64,000 nucleotides of DNA from Primulina eburnea (GCF_022965805.1 NC_133108.1:22473545-22537544); one strand, 5' to 3'; shown: positions 1-11,883, counted from the first letter of the stretch. Program-made: numbers and translations. Notes: a model not told the origin generated them from the sequence alone.

Positions 1-785
1 TCTGTCAGATTGTTTTAGTGAGGTACGTGATGTACTGACTGAGATATCCAAGCGTAGTATACACACTTATATGCTGCATATTTATCTGTTGCATGATACA
101 TGTTTTACTGCTTTGGCATATTATGCATGACATATCATGTTGAGCCTGATATCTTTTGAGATATACCTCGTTTGTTGGGGCCGCTCAGCCCTATTCTGTA
201 TTGTGGACGATGGGGCATCGAGAGCTACAGTGTCCGACGGGACCCGCGGGCTCTGATGACCTGGACATTGCAGGTCCACGTCTTGATGATGAGTGTGGGA
301 GCCAAAACATGCCTAGGGCAGATCAGAGACTACACACTCAGGCGCCTCTAGACTGAGCATGAGATTCTTGACTTGATACTTGATATCCGAGCATATTGCA
401 TTTTGCATGCATCATATCAGTTTGTATACTCGTACATTCTCGTATTGGGCGATTGTCGCTCACGTCCTTTTTTTCATCTTGGGCACCCCATTCCACGGGG
501 CAGGTCTTAGGTTGGACGGTTCGGACGACCAGGGCAGTGGCTAGAGCAGTTGGGTTTTCGGTGGTGATCCAGTGGAGGTTTTCTGTGGTTTAGTTTTCTC
601 GTTCAGGGTTATGTTTTGTATTTGTTATGGTTGTATTAATGTTTAAGACTGTCGTTATTGCTTTGTTTTCATTTGGGTTGTAAGATGATTAAGTATTTGG
701 TTTCCGCTGTTTAATTGTTAGTATTAAGTTTAATGTTGCATGTTTATTAGTCTGTTTAGTAGTGGCTCGGGTAAGGGCGCTACAC
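1..785 (+). repeat. Truncated Gypsy-like LTR, right end
   Basis: This non-coding stretch reads like the downstream half of a plant Ty3/Gypsy LTR. It has a GGGGCAGGT block near 500, a T-rich tail, and an end at GGGCGCTACA (about 776-785) with the expected terminal CA. No primer-binding site follows, so it is a 3' LTR or a solo LTR; its start lies left of the window. It does not match the other LTRs here. The orientation is inferred from the missing PBS and the T-rich tail. Confidence 0.5.
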
Positions 786-1659
786 ATGATTTGTCCACTG
801 TGCATATGGGCGATAAGGTAGTGGCCTAATTCTAGCATTTTCTTCGAGGAAATGATAAAATGTTCATCTTAAATCTACTCAAGTGCTTACATTCATTTTT
901 CTTCCAAGTTCCAATGAAACAAACCTGTCATTGACATCCACGTTTCTGTTTTTTTTTCCTTCTGTTTTTCCTTATTTTTCTTCTCTGAATGCATGGTGAT
1001 TGGGGTGCAGTTGAAGGGATCAAACATATGATAAAAGTTTGAATTCAGCGTATGATTTGTGATTGATTGCTTGTTTTGGTGGAAACAATTTGTAGGCAAG
1101 TGCAAAAGTTTAGTGTTTTTTTCTTTGATTGGATGGATCACTCTGTTCTTTCATAGATCAATGCTTCCATTTGCCACCTTGTTTTATATTCCTCAAAACT
1201 GAAATCGAGTTGATTGAATTTGTTTCCCTGTTGTGCGTTAATGGTCCATGGATAAATAAATTTGCTTGGTGTTCGATATGCTACATCATTTTTCTATTTG
1301 GGTGGTTTTTATTTGAAATAGAAGAATCTAATGTATTTTCTTTTTCAAATTTCAGTTTGCAGGATGCATCAAGAATCAATATTACACTCAATGTCAATAT
1401 GACGAGGTCAGAAGTGAATGGAGTGAATTTGTTTACTCCCATGTAGGTGCTTAGATGGAAGGTGTATGTTGGGATAAATATTTTGTTTGTCATTGTGGAT
1501 TTTTGGATATACTTTTGGTTTTCTGGATGCATTTTTTGGGTTACAATTGTGGATTGGTGAATATGTAATTACGGATTCGTGGTTATTAATTATTTTTAGA
1601 TGGATAATTTATGAATTTAATTATAATAGTGTATTAAGTCATATATTGCAATTATGTAT
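786..1659. other. Unassigned AT-rich sequence, possible transposon interior
   Basis: No convincing gene is present. A T-rich tract ending TTTGCAG near 1361 looks like a 3' splice site. It is followed by about 85 bases that could be an exon fragment (GATGCATCAAGAATC onward). Since 1660-2336 is a CACTA-like end, this may be the interior of the same DNA transposon, but I see no recognisable transposase motif. Confidence 0.25.
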
Positions 1660-2336
1660 TCTGTACAAACGAAGTTGTTTTGCGCAATTACTTCACCAAA
1701 ATATTAATTACTGAAGTATTTAGAACTAATTACTTCGTCACTAAATGATAATTGTGAAATACTATCATATAAGATGAAGTTATATATAATATATTACTTT
1801 ATTATTCACTATAATCAATGAAGTAAAATACAATTATTACTTCGTCACTAAATGTTACTTGTGAAGTAACATAATATAAAATACTTCAACAAATAGGATA
1901 AATGCTGGAGTTATAGAATAAATTTACTTCAACAAATAAGATAAATTGTGAGGTTGTTTGAATGTATTACTTCATTAAAATACATAATTACGAAGTATTT
2001 CAGCTGAATTACTTCTTCTATTATTGAAAATAATGAAGTAAAATATTATAAATTACGTCGCTAAATAATAATTAAGATGAAGTTATATATAATATACTAC
2101 TTTATTATTCACTATAATCGACGAAGTAAAACACATTTATTACTTCGGCACCGGTCCAATTCCGGACCGGTTTTCCTCCCAAAACCGGCCAAATGACTTC
2201 GGTATTTTCAATACTACAACTTCGGGTATTATGCGAAGTAAAAGGTACATCTATTACTTCACGTCCATATACTTCGGCACTTAACTACCATATTACTTCA
2301 GATAATATCCGAAGTAAAAAGCCTTTTTTCACATAG
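1660..2336. mobile_element. Right end of a CACTA-like DNA transposon
   Basis: The segment is packed with more than twenty short motifs of the ACTTCG / GAAGTAA type in both orientations. A repeated block near 1772-1830 recurs near 2073-2130. It ends GCCTTTTTTCACATAGTG at 2336, which on the other strand reads CACTATGTGAAAAAAGGC. That matches the 5'-CACTA terminus and the dense subterminal repeats of plant CACTA (En/Spm) elements. The other terminus is not in the window, so the 3-bp target duplication (right copy would be TAT) cannot be checked. Confidence 0.6.
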
Positions 2337-2637
2337 TGTATTCACGATTAACTTGTAGCCAAAAAATTAGAACGTCAATACTAAAACCCAAAAATCGGCA
2401 TAATCCAATTCCACCACAAATCAACATGCGTTAAAATAAAATAATATTTTTCATTTCATATCGTATCACGTATAAAAATTCCAAGCATATAAAACAAACA
2501 TGTGACGTAAACATATAAGTCATGTACTTATGCAGGTAACATCATAAAGTCATATAAAGCATGTAAAACTTACAAATTGAGGCTTGACGACTGATCTTTC
2601 CGGCGCTGATTGTGGCACAACCCTTTACAGAACCATT
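2337..2637 (-). other. Leader region of element Z
   Basis: This AT-rich stretch lies between the CACTA end and the primer-binding site of element Z. On the minus strand it would be the untranslated leader just after the PBS. No gag frame is visible. The body of Z is lost or lies beyond the CACTA element. Confidence 0.4.
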
Positions 2638-2649
2638 GCTCTGATACCA
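2638..2649 (-). other. Primer-binding site of element Z (tRNA-iMet)
   Basis: The plus strand reads GCTCTGATACCA, the complement of TGGTATCAGAGC, which pairs with the 3' end of plant initiator Met tRNA. Two bases separate it from the LTR that starts at 2652. This fixes Z on the minus strand with its 5' LTR to the right. Confidence 0.85.
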
Positions 2650-4310
2650 ACTGAAACGTCATCACCTTTTTATTGCTTTAAAAGTACTAGAATTTTTTTA
2701 AAAAAAAACACTCAAATTCCGACCATGTACATTTACCACATAAAAATATTTTTATACAATATTTTACCCCTTTATATTAAAATACAAACCATCTAGCATT
2801 TTGAAAATCAAGTGCAATGGTCATAAAATAAAATCGTCGCATGTTACCAAACCTAAAAATCAATAAATTTGAAAAGTAAAGCCCATACTAAACCTCTCAA
2901 AAAATCTCTCAAAGCATAAATAAATTATCTTAAAATTCTTTAACTTAAATCATAAAGCGTAATGCGGAAAATGTAGCGTTGGTCCTCGGGTTGTGTGCGC
3001 CTTCAGTCCAGTCAAATCACTCATCAAGTCCTCCCTCAATACCACCTGCATCCATCACACCTAGTGAGTCTAAAGACTCAACACACCATAATCTTTATAA
3101 CGAGTAATACGTAATACAGTCAACATATAACGGTGAAAAATACTTGTACTTAAAATATCGTTTTCATGAAGATGCATAAACTTCAAACATGAACATTTTC
3201 GTAAAATACTTTTTCATGATGCATAAACTTTAAATAAAAATATCTTCATAATGATGCATCAACTGTAAACATAAACATTTTCATGACATGCATAAATAAA
3301 CATTAATCTTTTTTTTCCTCAACATGACATGAACGTTTAACATGATCATAATTATTTTATTTTATCTTTAGTTGAATTCAGATCGTTAATTGTGATTTTC
3401 CTGACATGACATGACGATGGATCAATCTACGTGAAACCTCAGTACTGGGCGGCGGGGGACACCAGCAACACTCTCACCGGTCAACTGGGCCCTGGCCTAT
3501 CGTGATCGAATAGAAATACGCTCGTCGGGGCTCCCTCTGGGGCCTTTTCCCATTAATGGGCTCCCTCTGGGGCCTTCTCCCCTCACGACATTCCCATTCT
3601 TACCTCAAACCTCATAACCTCATATTCGCAATGACGGAAACACGATCGTCGGGCTCCCACTGGGACCATAACCCTCACGTCGTCTCCACCATTAACGAAT
3701 TAGTCACAATCACTTCACTTCCTTCAACATTTTTCATTCACACCACTTTATAAAATCGTGAATAAAATTTACATTTTCATTTTGAAACCAAGCATGCAAC
3801 ATGTATTTTAAACGTCTTCTTAAAATCGTAAAATCGCTTAGACATTTAAAAATCATACTTAAATCATGGGAAATTCCTAATCATATAAAAATAATCATAT
3901 TTTCATAAAAACAGCATTTCGGGCACTACCATGACCTTTACTAATTCCCCGGTATAAAAAGACCGTTTTACCCCTGGACTCGACATTTTTCGTTTTCGAA
4001 TTTTTCCTTGAATTCAGGACTCTAACATGTCCCAAATAATTATTTAGGCTTACGTGAATTTTATGATAATTTTATTTGGCTTAAATGTTAGACTTTTTCA
4101 ATTATCTTTTCTTAATTGTTTTAACGGTGTTTTAATTCCGAAAAATACCAAACTTTAATATAAAATTCCTAAATTCTAAATTTAGTCTTTTTATATTATT
4201 TTAGCCCTTATGGATCACGACTTGACCCCCCGTGAGCCGTTTTCCAAATTTTCTTTATTTTAAAACCCTATTTGGCACCTAAACTTCGACCCCGAGCCAT
4301 CTCTTAATTT

Positions 4311-4704
4311 ACCCGAGCCACGCCCGAGCCACTTCGAACCAAAATCTAGCCAAACCATCTAGGGACCCTATTGAGTGAGCCCAACCCAAATAACATGAGC
4401 CTAACTCGCTCAGACCCTGCTGCAACTTGACCCCATAATCTGCACGTGTGTGTGTGTGAGATCCTTGGTGCAATAGGACTCCTAGCCATCCTAGGACCCT
4501 TCCAGCTACCCGAGCCACGCCCGAGCCACTTCGAACCAAAATCTAGCCAAACCATCTAGGGACCCTACTGAGTGAGCCCAACCCAAATAACATGACCCTA
4601 ACTCGCTCAGACCCTGCTGCAACTTGACCCCATAATCTGCACGTGTGTGTATGTGAGATCCTTGGTGCAATAGGACTCCTAGCCATCCTAGGACCCTTCC
4701 AGCT
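4311..4704. repeat. Tandem duplication of about 197 bp in the LTR of Z
   Basis: Two adjacent copies, 4311-4507 and 4508-4704, each start ACCCGAGCCACGCCCGAGCC and end CCCTTCCAGCT. Only a few substitutions separate them (for example ATTGAGTG against ACTGAGTG, and one change in a GT run). The short open frames across both copies are simply the same frame seen twice and are not genes. Confidence 0.9.
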
Positions 4705-6095
4705 GAACCACCATCGAGCCCACCTAACCCTGACCATCCCTGGACCAAGCCCACACCAGCCCAGCCACTATAACTTGCACGTGAGCCACCTGGTTCAGGG
4801 ACCCAGCAGCTGCGCGTCCCATGCTCCTCTCACAATTACAGGTTTCGCTCATGCCTTCCCTGGACCAAACCATACCAGACCTTGAACCACCCCATCTAGG
4901 CTCTCCCTAGGACCCTTATGACTCGACCTAGCCCAGCGCAAAGCCCCAGACGGAGCCCTTCATACACTGCCTGCTGTTGCACTACAACGCACAGCCCAAC
5001 TCCTCTCGGGTGGGAGTCCTAGCATGCTAGGACTCCTCCCAGCCCTCTGGACTCGAACCCTTACGTGGTTAGGACCCTATCCCGGACTCAAACCACCCCT
5101 GACCAAGCCCTGGCCCCAAGCCGTGGCTCCCCTGCCCTCTCACCAAGGAACCGGTTCGCCTCAACCCATGACAACAATAGTAAAGCCAGATACATGTTCC
5201 TTGATGTGTGGTGTTCGTGTGTGTTTGGAAATTCTTTTAACGTGTACAGACATCGATTTAACAATTCTTAACATCATGGCAGCCCCTCACAACATAAAAC
5301 ATGAGTTTAGATCATAGGAACATGAATTTACTCTTGTACATGCCATAAACCGAAAATATCGAAAACGATTTCGTGTTCTTCATGCATTCAAATATTCAAA
5401 CAATATTATGATATGATGGATGAGAAAAGGAGATGTATGGCGTGCCTTTGTGTGGGGACCCGGACGCTAATCATCTTCTTAATCATCATTAGGATTTAAT
5501 TATCAGTTATGATAAACATGGTCTAAAAATTTTTCTTTTTAAAATGTAAATGCGGAAGATAATGGAATCTAAATAATATACATCTCAGTATAAAATATAT
5601 TTCAGTATAAAAGTACAATACTGTACAATCTAAGTCTAAGGTTCGGTTACTAAGTTCAAGTAATAAACCAAATCTACAGTAAGTCCGGAATCACCACGCT
5701 AATTCTTCTTCTCTCCTCATCCTCTTGACCCCGATCCAGCCCCACCTGTTGTCATGCACACATACAAAACAAGACAACAGCCGGATAATTTCGATGAGAA
5801 TAAATCCCAGTATAAAATATGGTAAACATGTATATCCAAAATATAATTCATGGAACCTGCGGTCATGAATGAAATCAAAACAATAGAGTTCATAATCTAT
5901 GAAATCAAATCAAATAAGCATGTAACTCAAGTCAGATAAACATGCATATAACAATCTAAATAATGAAACATGCTATCATAAATGAAAGCAATAATACTGG
6001 GCTCCATAATCTATGAATCCCATTCATCTACGCATGCAGATCTAATCAAATCATGTCATGACTCGACTCCATGCTGACTCTAGGGATCCCGGTGT

Positions 6096-6240
6096 GAATA
6101 AGACGTCACTGTCTGCTACCTACTCTCCCAATCAGGGTATGTACGTCTTATTCCTAGACTTCGGTCATATCTGTATCGAATAATCTACAATCGGAGGGTG
6201 TCTGCTCCTATGTAACGATACACCGAACGTCTAGAGGTAT
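6096..6240 (-). ncRNA. Structured LTR module, element A 3' LTR
   Basis: The outer P4 arms are GAATAAGACGT (6096-6106) and ACGTCTTATTC (6143-6153), with a short inner TACC/GGTA. The neighbouring arm is TTCGG/CCGAA, a 7-nt bulge, then TGTATC/GATACA and an apical GGAG/CTCC. The arrangement matches the copies in C, D, E, F and G. It lies downstream of the TATA box, so it should be transcribed. That it acts as RNA is inferred from base-pair covariation across elements. Confidence 0.6.
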
Positions 6241-7159
6241 GACTGTCTGTCAAGACTCTCCAATATGAAATGCAATGCATATAAATCTATAAACAAAGCA
6301 TAATCATATCAAAACATACACATTAATCAAGTATGTGATTTTATTGGGAAACTCAAATGAGATCTGATTTGAGTTATGTCTTCCCGAATATCACATGAAT
6401 TATACCTTTGTCTTCCCTGTCTGACGAAGACGATGACTTGTATTCAAATCTGTCCATATCCAATCTGAAAAGACAATATCGAATACATAGTATCAATGAA
6501 TAACTCAATTAACAATCTGTTCTGATCAATACTCAACTCAGTACATAATCTGATCAATATCTGAACAAGACACAATTCAGTTCATATCATTGACATCACA
6601 ATATAATCGAAATCATATCTGAATCAGATCATTCTAAATCAACTGATGTTTCGACGGCATAACAATACAATCTGAATAACCCCGTCAATCTGAACATCAC
6701 AAATATAATACTGGAACTTATAATCTGTGTCAATACAATTCATACTCTGAATACTATCATAATTCTGATATAGAATCTCAGTTAATATCTTTCAAAAATC
6801 ATAACAATTACATAAACAGTCTGTTTTTTAATCTGTCTTCAATTATATAATGTCTACGGTAGCAGAAACATCATATCTGATTCGTATGCGATTCTAGCAA
6901 CATCATATTTCCAAAACATCTTAAAACGTAACAAAACTTACGTCCTTGTGTAGCTTGAGTCAAGAGGAACACGATACTGCGTTCGGATTTGAATTCTGAT
7001 GGACAGATTTCTCACAATCGCAACTTTAAAAGGCGTAAGGATTTTTCTCTCAAAAGCCTCGCCTCTTTCTGAATTTTCTGAGGAATAACGTGTCATTCAC
7101 TTATATATATACTGCATGCAAATCTGGAAACGTGTCTTATTTTTCAGCAACCACGCATG

Positions 7160-7442
7160 ACCGCGGGTGCGGTGAGTTCAGCAGCGTGGGTGCGCTCATG
7201 CTTCGGCATGCTTATCATTTTTGAAATTCACGACCGCGGGTGCGGTACATCTTAGACCGCGGGTGCGGTCTTGTTCTTACCGCGGGTGCGGTGTGGCTTC
7301 TGTAAAATTCCCCAACTTTCTGTTCATGCACCGCGGGTGCGGTCATGTCTGGCACCGCGGGTGCGGTGATGCTTCGGCGTCACCTTCAAAATTCCATTTT
7401 TAATGACCGCGGGTGCACTCCTGTTCTGGGCGCGGGTGCGGT
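7160..7442 (-). repeat. U3 palindrome array (ACCGCGGGTGCGGT), element A 3' LTR
   Basis: Six exact copies of ACCGCGGGTGCGGT start at 7160, 7233, 7256, 7279, 7330 and 7354, with three weaker copies (around 7182, 7406 and 7429). The arms ACCGC and GCGGT are complementary around a 4-base centre. Spacing is irregular. The array sits between the LTR's U3 end and the TATA-like tract, where enhancer or repressor sites would be expected. Confidence 0.9.
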
Positions 7443-7572
7443 CTTGCAAACCCTATTTTCTCATGTCTTTTCTTCCCTCATTGCATGTCATGCATTCTCA
7501 TATATTCCGAGTCTCTCGTTAACGAAGATTAATAATCTTGGTTTATCAATTCTATAATTCTTGGGTCTTACA

Positions 7573-7588
7573 TTTCTCCCCCTCTTAG
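7573..7588 (-). other. Polypurine tract of element A
   Basis: The minus strand reads AAGAGGGGGAGAAA directly against the 3' LTR. It is preceded by TTCGAGGACGAACTCAGATCT, as in relatives D, F and G. This is the usual plus-strand primer of LTR retrotransposons. Confidence 0.9.
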
Positions 7589-9386
7589 ATCTGAGTTCGT
7601 CCTCGAACTCATAAACAATCAATTCAGAGATATCAAAAGAAATGCATATCAGAGTTTAAACCAAAACTCAAATATCTGATTCCAGTCTGGAATAAGAATT
7701 TACTAAGTATAATGTCATAATACTTCTCCAATCCTTTTAACAAAATCAATCTTGCCATGTTGGTTATACAACATCCGTATAAACCAAACTACAGCTCATC
7801 ACATATCAGTATCATCTGCTGTTATCAAATCTATTTATCTCCATCAAGGAAATATACCATATTCAGCTTCAAATACCAATCGTCATCATCCGACGTTGGT
7901 TTCTTAAATCTGTTCATTCTGAACTATCTTCATCTTCCTTTGAATTTTCTTCAAAAGAATTCTGTAGTATTCACTATATACTGTCTTGTCTATAACTATC
8001 TCATTACCCATCTGATAAGCTGATAGCTATTGTTATACAATAACTCATACAGTGGCAATAAGTCATAACAACTAGTGCTAACACTCAGCACTCTATAACT
8101 CTACTTCTGTATTCTAATTATTCTGACCATTTTTCTGACATCGATCTGTGTCATTTGGTCATGTTTGTACGTTATCTGGTACAAACTAATAGATATAGAT
8201 TGGACAATCTGTCAATCACAATCATATCATATTTCAACCTGGAGAAAATGGCGGTAATTTCATTACGAAAGCCATAGAAATGCACTCCCATTTCTATTCA
8301 GAAACATACACATCTGTAATAATCTTCTGATTTCTGTCTTCATTTGTTGACAATTCGTACAATTCAGTATAATTTCTGCCAAAATTTCAGTACAAATCTG
8401 TCACAACTGACTTAATCTGTCTATATCAAAATTGTCTGTTCGAATATCATACATTCTCAGTCACAAACATGACAACTGAAGTCACTACAGCGCATTTCTG
8501 ACATTATCTGTGATTTCAACTTCGAACTACTGACATAAACAAATCAGTTAACAACATAATTTAAAGAGGAAATACCCACCTGATATTCGGCTCTGACTAT
8601 CGATATCAATTCTGTTATATAATTCTGAAGCATTCTGACTTCACAAGATAATCAGTCCTAATACAAAACACAGAATCACATATCTGTTACTCTGATCGAT
8701 ACCCTATTCTGATTATCGAAATCAAGTTCTGAACATTCTGAGCACATTTCTGAATAGCTGTACATCTCGAAAATAACTCTGATACAATTGGACTGTATAT
8801 ATTCTCAACGGTTCACAACAATCTGTATCATATACGGATTCAAAACAACAGTAATATCAAATCAGATACAAAATATTAGTAACCTATACAGATCTAGTGA
8901 GTTCAGTGAACTCATAAAACAATGATTTCTAGTAAATATTTTCATGTCATTCTGATCAACTGCTATATCTTATCTGCAAATAAAATGTGCTCCCAACCAA
9001 TATAAGGTATAACGAATACTGATTTAAAACAATAACAATACAAAAGCAGATACAAAACAACAGTTGAATGAGATAATCTGTCAAATCAGACACCATAAAT
9101 TTCTGACATTTCTGATATTTCTGATCTCCATATCTTTCAGTCACTTACCATTTCTGATATTTCTGATCTGACATTTCTGACATTTCTGGTCTGACTCTTA
9201 CCATTTCTGGAAAAATTCTACAATATGTCTGTACTTGTTCAGCATATACATATCAATAATACGTTCAAATCAGAGAACACAAGTACATTATAATCTATCT
9301 CTATTTCATTCTCATCTTACTGTAGTATACAATATATACAGAAATATCTGATATCAACATTTCCTCAACAAGCAAGGACACCAATA
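7589..9386 (-). pseudogene. Decayed pol remnant of element A
   Basis: No long frame remains, but the order of pol is still visible against element C. About 8110-8010 corresponds to the integrase segment containing GTSWQD...YNNSY; the A sequence keeps GCACTAGTTG and AACAATAGCTA. About 7800-7740 keeps a piece like the chromodomain coding end (CAACATGGCAAGATTGA against CGACATGGCATAGAAGA). A run of TTTCTGA(T/C)A microrepeats lies at about 9090-9200. The same remnant occurs in D, E, F and G, so it decayed before these copies spread. Confidence 0.65.
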
Positions 9387-10052
9387 CTACAGTACATACA
9401 AACCCAACAGATACAGCATATTTCCATGCAACTCAGTCAAAGATTTCAGCAAATCTTGCTTTCCACTCGTACTGCCTCGATCAAATCGGAGAGGGGATTG
9501 GTGTGTCTGGGGTTGTTTCACACACAACCTCCCTAGCTGTCTAATCAGACTCGCCTCAGCTCTCTTCGCTCTACTCAGGATGTCAGCAAAATGGTAAGGT
9601 CGCTGCAGATTCATAAATGCAACTACCTCCGAATTCAACCCTCTAATGAACTGATTTACTATAGCTTCATCATTTCCAGCTATCTGAGGAGCAAAATGCA
9701 GTAGAGTAGAGAATTTGGCGGTATATTCATCAATATTCAACTGACCTTGGCTCAAATTCTCAAACTCTGCTTTCTTGTCCTCTCGGTACGAGACTGAGAA
9801 ACATCGTCGATAAAATTCAGTTTTGAATATTTCCCACGAAATCACTGTACCTCTCTGTTCCCACATTCTTCTACTAGTAATCCACCAACTCCTGGCGGCT
9901 TCTCGTAACTGATAATGTACCATTTTAATTCTCTGTTCATCTGTACAATCAAGTAAATCGAACATTATTTCTATGTCATCAAACCAGTTCTGACAATCTT
10001 CGGACGTCTCGATACCATTCAGAGTCGGCGGCTGCAATAACTGAAATTCTTT
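9387..10052 (-). pseudogene. gag: Truncated Gag of element A
   Basis: It encodes the capsid-type core of a Ty3/Gypsy Gag (residues EDCQNWFDDIEIMFDLLDCT, AARSWW, FYRR.FSVSYRE, LSQGQLNIDEYTAKFSTLL). The first in-frame ATG (10050-10052) starts MKEFQLLQPP; the frame is open further upstream but without an ATG at the position used in C. After GKQDLLKS the frame jumps into sequence that in G lies downstream of the zinc knuckles (LTELHGNMLYLLGLYV). A deletion of roughly 0.3 kb has therefore removed both CCHC knuckles. The product could at most form a capsid lacking the nucleic-acid-binding tail. Confidence 0.85.
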
Positions 10053-10452
10053 CATCTTTATTTCTAGCTGAATTTCTGATGCATCTATCTGTTCAGACGA
10101 AGTACTACCCCTTTCTAGGAATTTTCCGAGGTGGTATATCTGAATAGCAAACACATTAGTACACAATCTATACAATCTGTCTCAGCCCTCCTCTGATCAT
10201 ATACCTCTGATCCAGACTCGGTTCTGATTCAGGCTTAGTAATTACATGCTGCAATCAACTCAGATAACAAACAACATGTAATAGGGAAAGCAATAAATCA
10301 TGCTAGCACACACAATGTAAATCAACATTAAAATAATTCTCATGCTAGCAATCACATGCAAGGAAAGAAAATTCAATCTACCCCGCTCATTCTTTCTTAT
10401 CTCAATCTAAAAGATCTATTAGTTCTGACTATCTCAATCTAAAGGATCTATC

Positions 10453-10464
10453 GCTCTGATACCA
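10453..10464 (-). other. Primer-binding site of element A (tRNA-iMet)
   Basis: Plus-strand GCTCTGATACCA is the complement of TGGTATCAGAGC. A 5-base spacer (10465-10469) separates it from the 5' LTR that begins at 10470. The same spacing holds in all family members here. Confidence 0.93.
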
Positions 10465-10702
10465 CCTGTTGTGGGGACCCGGATGCTAATCATCTTCTTA
10501 ATCATCATTGGGATTTAATTATCAGTTCTGATAAACAGGGTCTAAAAATTTTTCTTTTTAAAATGTAAATGCGGAAGGTAATGGAATCTAAATAATATAC
10601 ATCTGTAAGGCTCGAGATTATTAGTTTTCATTGATGTACGACTCGGAGGATATGAGAATGCATGTCATAAGATGAAAGTACAAAATATTTCATGTTTGAG
10701 AG

Positions 10703-10963
10703 ACCGCACCCGCGCTTGGAACAAGAGTGAACCGCGGGTCATAAATTATGGAATTTTGAATGTGCTGCCGAAGCCACACCGCACCTGCGGTGCTAGGAGA
10801 CACCGCACCCACGGTGCATGGACAGAAAGTTGGCAATTTTATGCGAAGCAAAACCGCACCCGCGGTCTTTCAGAGAGCGCACCCACGGTCGCTCTTTTGG
10901 GAAAATAAAAGTGCTGCCGAAGGCAATGCGCACCCGCGGTCTAAAGGTTTGCGCACCCGTGGT
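10703..10963 (+). repeat. U3 palindrome array, element C 5' LTR
   Basis: About eight units of ACCGCACCCGCGGT type occur, many decayed: ACCGCACCTGCGGT (10778-10791), ACCGCACCCACGGT (10802-10815), an exact copy (10853-10866), AGCGCACCCACGGT (10876-10889) and TGCGCACCCGTGGT (10950-10963). Nearly all changes are C to T or G to A at CpG or CHG sites, as expected for methylated DNA. Confidence 0.88.
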
Positions 10964-11010
10964 CGTGCGTGTTACACAATGAAATGGCCATGTGTTACTT
11001 TACATGCAAG

Positions 11011-11020
11011 ATATATATAG
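11011..11020 (+). promoter_or_regulatory. TATA box of element C 5' LTR
   Basis: ATATATATAG lies about 50 bases after the end of the palindrome array and is followed by GAGGTGTTCATTTCC. The same order, array then TATA tract, is seen in A, D, E, F and G. The transcript should start some 25-35 bases further on; the exact site is not visible. Confidence 0.65.
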
Positions 11021-11883
11021 AGGTGTTCATTTCCTTCCATTTCAGCTGAAACCACCGAGAGAGAGAAAGGCTAAGGGAGAAGGAAAGTTCTTTCACTTTA
11101 AAGTTAGATTTCTCAAGATTTAGCCATCCGAATTATATTCCGAGTTGAGATTCTTATTCCTCGCTTCAAGGGCTTCAAGGTGATGTAAGTTTCCTTCGAT
11201 TACATCATGGTTCAGATTTTATGGATTGAGGAAATTATAATATGATGGTTATATTGTGTTCTTGATATAATGAGCATCGTATATTCATTACCGGATTGAA
11301 TATCGGATATCAGATGCAATTATTATAATTTCCAGCGTGTATATGCATAAGATTTTGCAGATTTTCATAGTTTGAAATGGTTATGATACTGATTATGAGT
11401 TGAGGGTATTGATTATTGATATAGGATGAGATTTTGATTGATCGGTATTGAAGAATCAAGCCGTTATACCGTCGAATTGTATCAGAATCAATTACTGAAT
11501 TGTATATGTTTTATATTGAGTTAGAAATTGATAGAAGATATATCAATATTTTCATTTCAGATTCGGATTGACAGATTTAATATTGACTTCGAGACTTCGA
11601 GTCTTCCTACGAGAAGAAAGGTATAAGCCATGTTTGTTTGGGAAGCCACAACTCAAATAAGATTTCATTTGAGTTCCTAACCAAAATCACATACTAGAAT
11701 TGTTGTATATTTGGTAACATGTTTATGAATTGTTTATAGAATTATATTCAAATCTTGTAACATGATTATGCTTTGATTATAGAATTGTATTCAAGCATAT
11801 AAGATCATTGTGATATTCAGATATGAATATGAGCATGCTTTGTTTACAGATTGATATTCATTGCATTTAAGATAGGAGAGTCG

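Larger units (their letters stand above)
5451..7572 (-). repeat. 3' LTR of element A
   Basis: In plus coordinates the LTR starts TGTGGGGACCC and ends CTTACA, length 2122. Read on the minus strand it holds, in order, the U3 palindrome array (7442-7160), a TATA-like tract (about 7111-7102), a strong 5' splice-site-like GTAAGT (6941-6936), the structured module (about 6240-6096) and the LTR end. It is the 3' LTR because the polypurine tract, not the PBS, adjoins its inner edge. Confidence 0.92.

Noticed and set aside
1361..1450. Host gene exon after a splice-like TTTGCAG
   Set aside because: Only one weak splice signal, no codon-level evidence and no neighbouring exons; left as unassigned.
1129..1714. 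Frames of 75-105 residues with hydrophobic stretches
   Set aside because: AT-rich DNA gives such frames by chance; no homologous motif, and the region is probably transposon interior.
4309..4754. Overlapping 69-82-residue frames on the minus strand
   Set aside because: They come from the 197-bp tandem duplication in the LTR of Z; nothing suggests a protein.
7160..7442. CRISPR-like array of short palindromic repeats
   Set aside because: Units are 14 bp, spacers irregular and partly homologous between copies, no cas genes, and the setting is a plant LTR.
7765..7781. TATAC-N7-GTATA mini-hairpin shared by the pol remnants of A, D, E, F and G (27093, 36151, 40415, 55346)
   Set aside because: The stem does not vary, so there is no covariation support; it sits in a chromodomain-coding remnant and may reflect common descent only.
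10453..10464. Possible tRNA gene at GCTCTGATACCA
   Set aside because: This is the primer-binding site complementary to tRNA-iMet; no cloverleaf surrounds it.
10672..11020. Short open frames encoding Arg/His/Pro-rich peptides over the palindrome arrays
   Set aside because: They arise from translating ACCGCACCCGCGGT repeats, occur on both strands, and have no conserved start or end between LTR copies.
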